Source: Dactylorhiza incarnata
Taxonomy: Eukaryota; Streptophyta; Magnoliopsida; Asparagales; Orchidaceae
Length of the DNA: 64,000 bases
Direction of reading: 5' to 3'
Assembly: GCA_033032865.1 (NCBI GenBank)
Contig: JAWHQI010000756.1
Coordinates: 124,001 to 188,000 of the forward strand
This document shows positions 1-10,162 of the stretch, one piece after another. The number at the start of each line of letters is the position of its first letter. Position 1 is the stretch's first letter. The notes beneath the pieces were generated by a model. The model saw only the letters and a list, made by a program, of their open reading frames with translations. It did not search any database and had not been told where the DNA came from. The position numbers were made by a program, and so were the translations under genes.

Positions 1-2580
1 GAGGGGGGGTAGGGGAATGACAGATATCATGCGCTCCTCTGTCGTTCCCTCCTCTGTTGTGCCCACTTTTGTTGTGCCCTCCTTCGTCAAGCTCGTCGCA
101 ATTTACAGAGTACGGTGCACGGGGTACGATGTACGGTGCTAGGAGACCGGGGCACAAGGCACCGCACTCGCCTCAGTCACACTCTCCTTCGTTCTCCCTC
201 CTTCATTATGAATTTATTGTTTAATGTTTAATGTTTATGATTAATAAGGAGCAATGAGCAAGGAGCAATGAGCAAGGAGCAAGGAGAAAGGAGCACGGAG
301 CAAGGAGCAAGGAGCAAGGAGGTACACATTTTGAGGGCTTCTGTGGATGGAGGAGGGATGACGGTGGAGAGGGGACGACAATGGAGGGGGGTGAGTGCAC
401 GGGGAACATGACACTGCGGAGGGGGGATGATGGAGGGGGGTAAGGGAATGACAGACATCATGCGCTCCTCTGTCGTTCCCTCCTCTATTGTGCCCACTTT
501 TGTTGTGCCCTCCTCCGTAACGCTCGCCGCAGTTCACAGAGTACGGTGCACGGGGTACGAAGTACGGTTCTAGGAGACCGGGGCACAAGGAATCACACTC
601 GCCTCAGTCACACTCTCCTTCGTTATCCCTCCTTCGTTTTGAAATTATTTTTTAATGTTTATGATTTATAAGGAGCAAGGAGCAAGGAGTAAGGAGCAAG
701 GAGGTACACATTTTGAGGGCTTCTGTGGATGGAGGAGGGATGACGGTGGAGAGGGGACGACAACGGAGGGGGGTGAGCGCACGGGGAACATGACACTGCG
801 GAGGGGGGATGACGGAGGGGGGGTAAGGGAATGACAGATAGCATGGGCTCCTCTGTCGTTCCCTCCTCTATTGGGCCCACTTTTGTTGTGCCCTCCTCCG
901 TCACGCTCGCCGCAGTTCACAGAGTACGGTGCACGGGGTACGAAGTACGGTGCTAGGAGACCGGGGCACAAGGCACCGCACTCGCCTCAGTCACACTCTC
1001 CTTCGTTATCCCTCCTTCATTTTGAAATTATTTTTTAATGTTTAATGTTTATGATTTATAAGGAGCAAGGAGCAAGGAGCAAGGAGGTACACATTTTGAG
1101 GGCTTCTGTGGATGGAGGAGGGATGACGGTGGAGAGGGGACGACAACGGAGGGGGGTGAGCGCACGGGGAACATGACACTGCGGAGGGGGGATGACAGAG
1201 GGGGGTAAGGGAATGACAGATATCATGCGCTCCTCTGTCGTTCCCTCCTCTATTGTGCCCACTTTTGTTGTGCCCTCCTCCGTCACGCTCGCCGCAGTTC
1301 ACAAAGTACGGTGCACGGGGTACAAAGTACGGTGCTAGGAGACGGGGGCACAAGGCACCGCACTCGCCTCAGTCACACTCTCCTTCGTTATCCCTCCTTC
1401 ATTTTGAAATTATTTTTTAATGTTTAATGTTTATGATTTATAAGGAGCAAGGAGCAAGGAGGTACACATTTTGAGGGCTTCTGTGGATGGAGGAGGGATG
1501 ACGGTGGAGAGGGGATGACAACGGAGGGGGGTGAGCGCACGGGGAACACTGCGGAGGGGGCATGACGGAGGGGGGGTAAGGTAATGACAGATATCATGGG
1601 CTCCTCTGTCCTTCCCTCCTCTATTGTGCCCACTTTTGTTGTGCCCTCCTCCGTCACGCTCGCCGCAGTTCACAGAGTACGGTGCACGGGGTACGAAGTA
1701 CGGTGCTAGGAGACCAGGGCACAAGGCACCGCACTCGCCTCAGTCACACTCTCCTTCGTTATCCCTCCTTCATTTTGAAATAATTTTTTAATGTTTAATG
1801 TTTATGATTTATAAGGAGCAAGGAGCAAGTAGGTACACATTTTGAGGGATCTATGGATGGACGAGGGATGACGGTGGAGAGGGGACGACAACGGAGGGGG
1901 GTGAGCGCACAGGGAAAATGACACTGCGTAGGGGGGATGACGGAGGGGGGTAAGGGAATGACAGATATCATGGGCTCCTTTGTTGTTCCCTCCTCTATTG
2001 AGCCCACTTTTATTGTGCCCTCCTCCGTCACGCTCGCCGCAGTTCACAGAGTATGTTGCACGGGGTACGAAGTGCGGTGCTAGGAGACCGTGGCACAAGG
2101 CACCACACTCGCCTCAGTCACACTCTCCTTCATTATCCCTCCTTCATTTTGAAATTATTTTTTAATGTTTAATGTTTATGATTTATAAGGAGCAAGGAGC
2201 AAGGAGCAAGGACCAAGGAGCAAGGAGCAAGAAGGTACACATTTTGAGGGCTTCTGTGGATGGAGGAGGGATGACGGTGGAGAGGGGACGACAACGGAGG
2301 GGGGTGAGCGCACGGGAAACATGACACTGCGGAGGGGGGATGACGGAGGGGGGTAAGGGAATGACAGATATCATGCGCTCCTCTGTAGTTCCCTCCTCTA
2401 TTGTGCCCACTTTTGTTGTGCCCTCCTCCGTCACGCTCGCCGCAGTTCACAGAGTATGGTGCACAGGGTACGAAGTACGGTGCTAGGAGACCGGGGCACA
2501 AGGCACCGCATTCGCCTCAGTCACACTCTCCTTCGTTATCCCTCCTTCATTTTGAAATTATTTTTTAATGTTTAATGTTT

Positions 2581-5046
2581 ATGATTTATAGGGAGCAAGG
2601 AGCAAGGAGCAAGGAGGTACACATTTTGAGGGCTTTTGTGGATGGAGGAGGGATGACGGTGGAGAGGCGACGACAACGGAGGGGGGTGAGCGCACGGGGA
2701 ACATGACACTGCGGAGGGGGGATGACGGAGGGGGGTAAGGGAATGACAGATAGCATGGGCTCCTCTGTCGTTCCCTCCTCTATTGGGCCCACTTTTGTTG
2801 TGCCCTCCTCCGTCACGCTCGCCGCAGTTCACAGAGTACGGTGCACGGGGTACGAAGTACGGTGCTAGGAGACCGGGGCACAAGGCACCGCACTCGCCTC
2901 AGTCACACACTCCTTCGTTATCCCTCCTTCATTTTGAAATTATTTTTTAATGTTTAATGTTTATGATTTATAAGGAGCAAGGAGCAAGGAGCAAGGAGCA
3001 TGAGCAAGGAGCAAGGAGCAAGGAGCAAGGAGCAAGGAGCAAGGAGCAAGAAGCAAGGAGCAAGGAGCAAGGAGCAAGGAGGTACACATTTTGAGGGATT
3101 CTGTGGATGGAGGAGGGATGACGGTGGAGAGGGGACGACAACGGAGGGGGGTGAGCGCACAGGGAACATGACACTGCGGAGGGGGGATGACGGAGGGGGG
3201 TAAGGGAATGACAGATATCATGGGCTCCTCTATCGTTCCCTCCTCTATTGAGCCCACTTTTGTTGTGCCCTCCTCCGTCACGCTCGCCGCAGTTCACAGA
3301 GTACGGTGCACGGGGTACGAAGTACGGTGCTAGGAGACCGGGGCACAAGGCACCACACTCGCCTCAGTCACACTCTCCTTCATTATCCCTCCTTCATTTT
3401 GAAATTATTTTTTAATGTTTAATGTTTATGATTTATAAGGAGCAAGGAGGTACACATTTTGAGGGCTTCTGTGGATGGAGGAGGGATGACGGTGGAGAGG
3501 GGACGACAACGGAGGGGGGTGAGCGCACGGGGAACATGACACTGCGGAGGGGTGATGACGGAGGGGGGTAAGGGAATGACAGATATCATGGGCTCCTCTG
3601 TCGTTCCCTCCTCTATTGTGCCCACTTTTGTTGTGCCCTCCTCCGTCACGCTCGCCGCAGTTCACAGAGTACGGTGCACGGGGTACGAAGTACGGTGCTA
3701 GGAGACCGGCGCACAAGGCACCGCACTCACCTCAGTCACACTCTCCTTCGTTATCCCTCCTTCATTTTGAAATTATTTTTTAATGTTTAATGTTTATGAT
3801 TTATAAGGAGCAAGGAGCAAGGAGGTACACATTTTGAGGGCTTCTGTGGATGGAGGAGGGATGACGGTGGAGAGGGGACGACAACGGAGGGGGGTGAGCG
3901 CACGGGGAACATGACACTGCAGAGGGGGGATGACGGAGGGGGGGTAAGGGAATGACAGATAGCATGGGCTCCTCTGTCGTTCCCTCCTCTATTGGGCCCA
4001 CTTTTGTTGTGCCCTCCTCCGTCACGCTCGCCGCAGTTCATAGAGTACGGTGCACGGGGTACGAAGTACGGTGCTAGGAGACCGGGGCACAAGGCACCGC
4101 ACTCGCCTCAGTCACACACTCCTTCGTTATCCCTCCTTCATTTTGAAATTATTTTTTAATGTTTAATGTTTATGATTTATAAGGAGCAAGGAGCAAGGAG
4201 CAAGGAGCAAGGAGCAAGGAGCAAGGAGCAAGGAGCATGAGCAAGGAGCAAGGAGCAAGGAGCAAGGAGCAAGGAGCAAGGAGCAAGGAGCAAGGAGCAA
4301 GAAGCAAGGAGCAAGGAGCAAGGAGCAAGGAGGTACATATTTTGAGGGATTCTGTGGATGGAGGAGGGATGACGGTGGAGAGGGGACGACAACGGAGGGG
4401 GGTGAGCGCACAGGGAACATGACACTGCGGAGGGGGGATGACGGAGGGGGGTAAGGGAATGACAGATATCATGGGCTCCTCTATCGTTCCCTCCTCTATT
4501 GAGCCCACTTTTGTTGTGCCCTCCTCCGTCACGCTCGCCGCAGTTCACAGAGTACGGTGCACGGGGTACGAAGTACGGTGCTAGGAGACCGGGGCACAAG
4601 GCACCACACTCGCCTCAGTCACACTCTCCTTCATTATCCCTCCTTCATTTTGAAATTATTTTTTAATGTTTAATGTTTATGATTTATAAGGAGCAAGGAG
4701 GTACACATTTTGAGGGCTTCTGTGGATGGAGGAGGGATGACGGTGGAGAGGGGACGACAACGGAGGGGGGTGAGCGCACGGGGAACATGACACTGCGGAG
4801 GGGGGATGACGGAGGGGGGTAAGGGAATGACAGATATCATGGGCTCCTCTGTCGTTCCCTCCTCTATTGTGCCCACTTTTGTTGTGCCCTCCTCCGTCAC
4901 GCTCGCCGCAGTTCACAGAGTACGGTGCACGGGGTACGAAGTACGGTGCTAGGAGACCGGCGCACAAGGCACCGCACTCACCTCAGTCACACTCTCCTTC
5001 GTTATCCCTCCTTCATTTTGAAATTATTTTTTAATGTTTAATGTTT
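2581..5046. repeat. Higher-order repeat: two copies of a three-monomer block
   Basis: Monomers starting at 2581, 2963 and 3428 recur in the same order, with the same private variants, at 3796, 4172 and 4679. Diagnostics are the ATAGCATGGGC variant in the first monomer, a GAGCATGAGC interruption inside the heptamer run in the second, and ACCGGCGCACAAGG in the third. The block period is about 1.21-1.25 kb. The block was probably copied by unequal exchange. Confidence 0.8.
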
Positions 5047-5796
5047 ATGATTTATAAGGAGCAAGGAGCAAGGAGGTACACATTTTGAGGGCTTCTGTGG
5101 ATGGAGGAGGGAAGACGGTGGAGAGGGGACGACAACGGAGGGGGGTGAGCGCATGGGGAACACTGCGGAGGGGGATGACGGAGGGAGTAAGGTAATGACA
5201 GATATCATGGGCTCCTCTGTCCTTCCCTCCTCTATTGTGCCCACTTTTGTTGTGCCCTCCTCCGTCACGCTCGCCGCAGTTCACAGAGTACGGTGCACGG
5301 GGTACGAAGTACGGTGCTAGGAGACCGGGGCACAAGGCACCGCACTCGCCTCAGTCACACTCTCCTTCGTTATCCCTCCTTCATTTTGAAATTATTTTTT
5401 TATGTTTAATGTTTATGATTTATTAGGAGCAAGGAGTAAGGAGCAAGGAGCAAAGAGCAAGGAGGTACACATTTTGAGGGCTTCTGTGGATGGAGGAGGG
5501 ATGACGGTGGAGAGGGGACGACAACGGAGGGGGGTGAGCGCACGGGGAACATGACACTGCGGAGGGGGGATGACGGAGGGGGGTAAGGGAATGACAGATA
5601 TCATGCGCTCCTCTGTCGTTCCCTCCTCTATTGTGCCCACTTTTGTTGTGCCCTCCTCCGTCACGCTCGCCGCAGTTCACAGAGTATGGTGCACGGGGTA
5701 CGAAGTACGGTGCTAGGAGACCGGGGCACAAGGCACCGCACTCGCCTCAGTCACACTCTCCTTCGTTATCCCTCCTTCATTTTGTAATTGTTTTTT

Positions 5797-6073
5797 AATA
5801 TGCGCACGGGGAACATGACACTGCGGAGGGGGATGACGGAGGGGGGTAAGGGAATGACAGATATCATGCGCTCCTCTGTCGTTCCCTCCTCTATTGTGCC
5901 CACTTTTGTTGTGCCCTCCTCCGTCACGCTCGCCGCAGTTCACAGAGTATGGTGCACGGGGTACGAAGTACGGTGCTATCAGACCGGGGCACAAGGCACC
6001 GCACTCGCCTCAGTCACACTCTCCTTCGTTATCCCTCCTTCATTTTGAAATTATTTTTTAATGTTTAATGTTT
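5797..6073. repeat. Internally deleted satellite monomer (~277 bp)
   Basis: The AT-rich linker runs directly into GCGCACGGGGAACATG. The heptamer run and the first part of the G-rich segment are missing. Neighbouring monomers on both sides are full length. Confidence 0.8.
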
Positions 6074-7350
6074 ATGAATTATAAGGAGCAAGGAGCAAGG
6101 AGCAAGGAGCAAGGAGGTACACATTTTGAGGGCTTCTGTGGATGGAGGAGGGATGACGGTGGAGAGGGGACGACAACGGAGGGGGGTGAGCGCACGGGGA
6201 ACATGACACTGCAGAGGGGGATGACCGAGGGGGGTAAGGGAATGACAGATATCATGCGCTCCTCTGTCGTTCCCTCCTCTATTGGGCCCACATTTGTTGT
6301 GCCCTCCTCCGTCACGCTCGCCGCAGTTCACAGAGTACGGTGCACGGGGTACGCAGTACGGTGCTAGGAGACCGGGGCACAAGGCACCGCACTCTCCTCA
6401 GTCACACTCTCCTTCGTTATCCCTCCTTCATTTTGAAATTATTTTTTAATGTTTAATGAGCAAGGAGCAAGGAGCAAGGAGCAAGTAGCAAGTAGCATTT
6501 TGCAAGGAGCAAGGAGGTACACATTTTGAGGGCTTCTGTGGATGGAGGAGGGATGACGGTGGAGAGGGGACGACAACGGAGGGGGGTGAGCGCACGGGGA
6601 ACATGACAATGCGGAGGGGGGATGACGGAGGGGGGTAAGGGAATGACAGATATCATGCGCTCCTCTGTCGTTCCCTCCTCTATTGTGCCCACTTTTGTTG
6701 TGCCCTCCTCCGTCACGCTCGCCGCAGTTCACAGAATACGCTGCTCGGGGTACGAAGTACGGTGCTAGGAGACCGGGGCACAAGGCACCGCACTCGCCTC
6801 AGTCACACTCTCCTTCATTATCCCTCCTTCATTTTGAAATTATTTTTTAATGTTTAATGTTTATGATTTATAAGGAGCAAGGAGCAAGAAGCAAGGAGCA
6901 AGGAGAAAGGAGCAAGGAGCAAGGAGGTACACATTTTGAGAGCTTCTGTGGATGGAGGAGGGATGACGGTGGAGAGGGGACGAGAACGGAGGGGGGTGAG
7001 CGCACGGGGAACATGACACTGCGGAGGGGGGATGACGGAGGGGGGTAAGGGAATGACAGATATCATGGGCTCCTCTGTCGTTCCCTCCTCTATTGTGCCC
7101 ACTTTTGTTGTGCCCTCCTCCGTCACGCTCGCCGCAGTTCACAGAGTACGGTGCACGGGGTACGAAGTACGGTGCTAGGAGACCGGGGCACAAGGCACCG
7201 CACTCGCCTCAGTCACACTCTCCTTCGTTATCCCTCCTTCATTTTGAAATTATTTATTAATGTTTAATGCTTATGATTTATAAGGAGCAAGGAGCAAGGA
7301 GGTACACATTTTGAGGGCTTCTGTGGATGGAGGAGGGATGACGGTGGAGA

Positions 7351-7355
7351 GGGGA
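7351..7355. repeat. Target-site duplication of Tekay-like element (left)
   Basis: The five bases GGGGA flank the left LTR and recur at 16972-16976 after the right LTR. Joining across the element restores an uninterrupted satellite monomer (GAGAGGGGACGACAACGG). Confidence 0.95.
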
Positions 7356-9383
7356 TGTCACGACCCGTCTCGACAAGAGTCAGAGCGCACTTCTGGCGGG
7401 CCGTGATGCCACAGACATGAGCAAAACAGGAAAACCATGTCTGCTAAGGCGGAAACAGAAATACTATAATAGTTTTGAATTTATTACTTTGAAAAGAAAT
7501 TAGTATATTTATAAGTATGCAGAAGCCACAGTGAAAAGTTAAAACTATGCATTTTCATTAAAATCAGATGTCATACATTATACTGAAATGATGAACATGC
7601 AAGGAGTCACAATAGTAAAATGCTATAAGTAAAATGATTTGATACAAGCAAGAACACCCTAAGAGTTGCCCACGATGCCAGAGAAAATGGCTGACAATTA
7701 CTAATACAAGAAAAGTAGATCCAACAGTACTGAAACAAAGTACATAGAACCTGCTGACACAGTAATCAAAATAGAACCTCCAAGCAAAACTGCAGCTGAA
7801 CGAAGAAAACTCAGGGAGCAGACGGCGCGGTCACGAACCCTAAGGCAAATCCAAACAGAAGGAAATGCCTCAGAACAAGAAAATATTTGAAAACAAGCTG
7901 TAATTTTAAGTACATGCAAAAATAAATCTAAAGTACCAATTAACTCTTGAAACAGGCCAGTGACACAGGCAGGTAACTGAAACAAACTGAAACTATCTAG
8001 AAATATTAGCCTACTCCGGAGTATAGCCTAAACAAGTATTTTGCATCGACATAAGCTGTTATCTATGAAATGCGTAGGTGTTTATGGTGGGCACACATGG
8101 TTCACACTCAAGTCCAAGTTTAAGGCTCACCAGAATAAGGGTATTCCATGCTCACCGTGACCATGCAAGCAAGACGTTGCACCACCTAAAACCTAGTTTC
8201 CACGATTCGCTTATGACACTCAAGACCTAAGGGTTTCATGTTTTTCCGAGGAGATTCCTATCGCAACGCGACATGTTCGCGAGTGATAGTGCTTATGCCA
8301 TCAGATATTGATAATAATTTAGAAAACCAGTAAAAGAAATTAAATTCTTGTTTGCAAGCGAGAGGGAATTTCTCCACTTGCCTTAAGGTGAAGCCGCAAC
8401 TACCAGCAACAACTATGCGGCGCAAGCAAGGACAAGGCTCTATTGAACCTGTTCAGAAATAATCGCAGTCGATATTTGATTCTTGACAAGTAGAAAACCA
8501 TACGCTAACACACGCAGTTATTTGCGAAAACACACTCAAGAGCGGATTAGCAATTTACCTCCCTCAAGGTGAGGGGAGAAGAAGTTACCACAAGGATCCA
8601 GAGTTTGGCGGCGCTTGAGTGACGAAAACCCTAAATCGGAGAGGGTTCGGAGCGATTCCACCACTAGATCTGATGTGCGGCACCGGAAACGCAAACAAAA
8701 ATTGGGGTTAGGCGGAATTACGACAAACATAAGAGGGACCGATGAAATTACGTCGATCGAATAGCGAAAATCACCGCAAGCATTTAGGGCAAATCTAAAA
8801 ACAGAACTTTTGGCGGAGATCCTTACCGAAGGAGACCAGATTTGGGCTCAGGAATCCACGAGGAGGGGTTTCGAGCGAAACCCTAGGAGTCCCCTTGAAA
8901 TCCGCCGGCCGAAACGGAGAGGAAGCGGGGTTGTCGACCTCTTTGGAGGAGGAGGAGCTACTGCTGGCCGGAGGAAGCAAGGGAGGAGGGCTGCTGCCCT
9001 AACTGGCCGAGGAAGGAGGAGAAAAAAAGAAGCGGCCTTGCTGCTGCCGTCGACTTGGAGGGGGGAGGAAGCGGCCCTTGCTGCTGCCGTCGACCAGGAG
9101 AAGGGAAGGAGGCGCAGGTGGCGGCGCCGGCGGGAGGAGGCGCAGGCGGCGGCGGCGGCAAGAGGAGGAGCGGGCGGCGGCGTCACTGATCGCGGGAGAC
9201 GGGAGCGGCACGAGAGCGGGAGCCCTAGCGATTTTGGTTTGCGGTTCTTTTGCGTGAGGGCTGGACCGAAATTTAATCGGGGAGTTTAAATTGGGGGGGG
9301 GGGGGGGGGGAAGGAAGGATGGCTTAATATAATTGTTATTATAATTATCATTTTTTTTTTAATTGTTTTTAAGGGTTGTTACA
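7356..9383 (-). repeat. 3' LTR of Tekay-like element
   Basis: This is a 2028-bp direct repeat of 14934-16971. Read on the minus strand it begins TGTAACAACCC and ends GGTCGTGACA. It holds an AT-rich U3 start, a poly-C/G tract (plus-strand G run near 9292-9310), a very GC-rich stretch (about 9040-9200) and two telobox-like motifs (AAACCCTAA at 8626-8634 and AAACCCTAG at 8878-8886). Small ORFs inside it are low complexity and I do not call them genes. Confidence 0.95.
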
Positions 9384-9393
9384 TTCTCCCCTA
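9384..9393 (-). other. Polypurine tract of Tekay-like element
   Basis: Read on the minus strand, TAGGGGAGAA lies immediately upstream of the 3' LTR start TGTAACAACCC. This is the expected site for plus-strand DNA priming. Confidence 0.8.
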
Positions 9394-9546
9394 CTTAGAA
9401 AGTTTCGTCCCGAAACTTCTGAGGATTCTCTTTATGACGAATATTAGGATGACATTCATTCCAACAGGGTTTGCAATTCAAGTCAAGAGATCTAACTGAA
9501 AAGGCACTTAAAAAGAGAGAGGAACAAGAGCGGAGGCATACCGGGA
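9394..9546 (-). other. 3' untranslated segment of Tekay-like element
   Basis: About 150 bp lie between the stop of the chromodomain reading frame and the polypurine tract. I see no further ORF or motif here. Confidence 0.6.
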
Positions 9547-10020
9547 TCAAGAGAAAAGATGCGGATACTTGCTACGCATGTCAGCTTCGAGCTCCCAAGT
9601 GAACTCCTCAGACTTGCCATGCATCCAAAGTACCTTCACCATAGGAATGGTCCTCTTTCGAAGTTTGCGCTCTTGATATTCCACTATCTTGGCGGGCTCA
9701 ATCGGATAAGACAGATTAGCTTCAGGAACCACCGGAATTTCCTCAAGAACACGAGTAGGATCATGGATGTATTTCCGGAGCTGACTGACATGGAAAACAT
9801 CATGAACACCGGACAACGAATCTGGCAACTCCAAACGATAAGCAGATCCTCCAACACGCTCTGAGATGGTGTACGGCCCCACAAATCTCGGGCTGAGCTT
9901 ATGATGGCGACCAAACCGTTTCACCCCAGGAGTAGGAGAAACCTTCAAGAACACCTGATCACCTACTGCAAACTCCAACGGACGGCGACGCTGATTAGCA
10001 TATTTCCTGTCTTTCAATGG
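9547..10020 (-). pseudogene. pol: Pol C-terminus with chromodomain (frame 3 of broken pol)
   Basis: This is the C-terminal end of the integrase plus a chromodomain. The real coding part begins near KDRKYANQRRRP, where the frame returns after a single-base insertion at about 10005-10015. It continues through GDQVFLKVSP and GPYTISERVGGSAYRLELP, the SH3-like integrase C-terminal region. It ends with a chromodomain-like segment (VEYQERKLRKR, VKVLWMHGKSEEFTWE) just before the stop. In chromoviruses this module is thought to tether integrase to heterochromatin, which fits insertion into a satellite. The ORF extends upstream to 10155, but that part is out of frame with its neighbours. Frame and length agree with Tekay-type pol ends. 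The break itself is certain from frame comparison, but a sequencing error in the copy cannot be excluded. Confidence 0.85.
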
Positions 10021-10162
10021 CACGGCCGAGCTGAAGACGAGTCTTCTTGGTGGCTTCTTCCATTTCCTGAAGTAACTCAGGGCCCAACACCACCTTCTCA
10101 CCAACTTCCGACCAATAGAGAGGAGTTCTACAACGACGCCCATACAATGCTTCAAAGGGGGG
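10015..10162 (-). pseudogene. pol: Pol integrase segment in shifted frame
   Basis: About 50 codons encode the conserved stretch [15 protein letters not shown] and following residues. They are readable only in a frame different from both flanking pol segments. The upstream shift is an extra base in the G6 run at 10157-10162 (C6 on the coding strand, where C5 would keep the frame). The downstream shift is one extra base near 10005-10015. Both are single-base insertions. The alignment of recognisable integrase residues across the three frames shows one ancestral ORF. Confidence 0.85.

Larger units (their letters stand above)
1..7355. repeat. Satellite array A, about 19 monomers of ~370 bp
   Basis: This is a head-to-tail tandem array. 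Using the motif ATGATTTATAAGG as phase marker, monomers start near 237, 661, 1051, 1433, 1804, 2178, 2581, 2963, 3428, 3796, 4172, 4679, 5047, 5415, 6074, 6456, 6863 and 7273, plus a shortened one at about 5797. Each monomer holds a GGAGCAA heptamer run, a G-rich segment with GGGGGG tracts, the motif ATGACAGATATCATG, a pyrimidine-rich segment, two copies of GTACGGTGC, and an AT-rich linker. Length varies from about 277 to 507 bp, mostly through heptamer number. The last monomer is cut at 7355 by the Tekay-like insertion and resumes at 16972. I recognise no named satellite family. Confidence 0.97.

Noticed and set aside
228..7193. Overlapping minus-strand ORFs of 76-140 codons in nearly every satellite monomer (peptides with LLAPCSL and HNRGGNDRGAHDICH)
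   Set aside because: They recur with the repeat period, most of the longer frame begins at TTG rather than ATG, their length follows heptamer number, and two frames are open at once. This is a composition effect of a G-rich satellite. The same applies to arrays B-F.
8810..9289. ORFs of 60-160 codons inside the Tekay-like LTRs, both strands
   Set aside because: They are Arg/Gly/Pro/Ala-rich low-complexity translations of a GC-rich LTR segment, present in several frames at once, with no recognisable domain.
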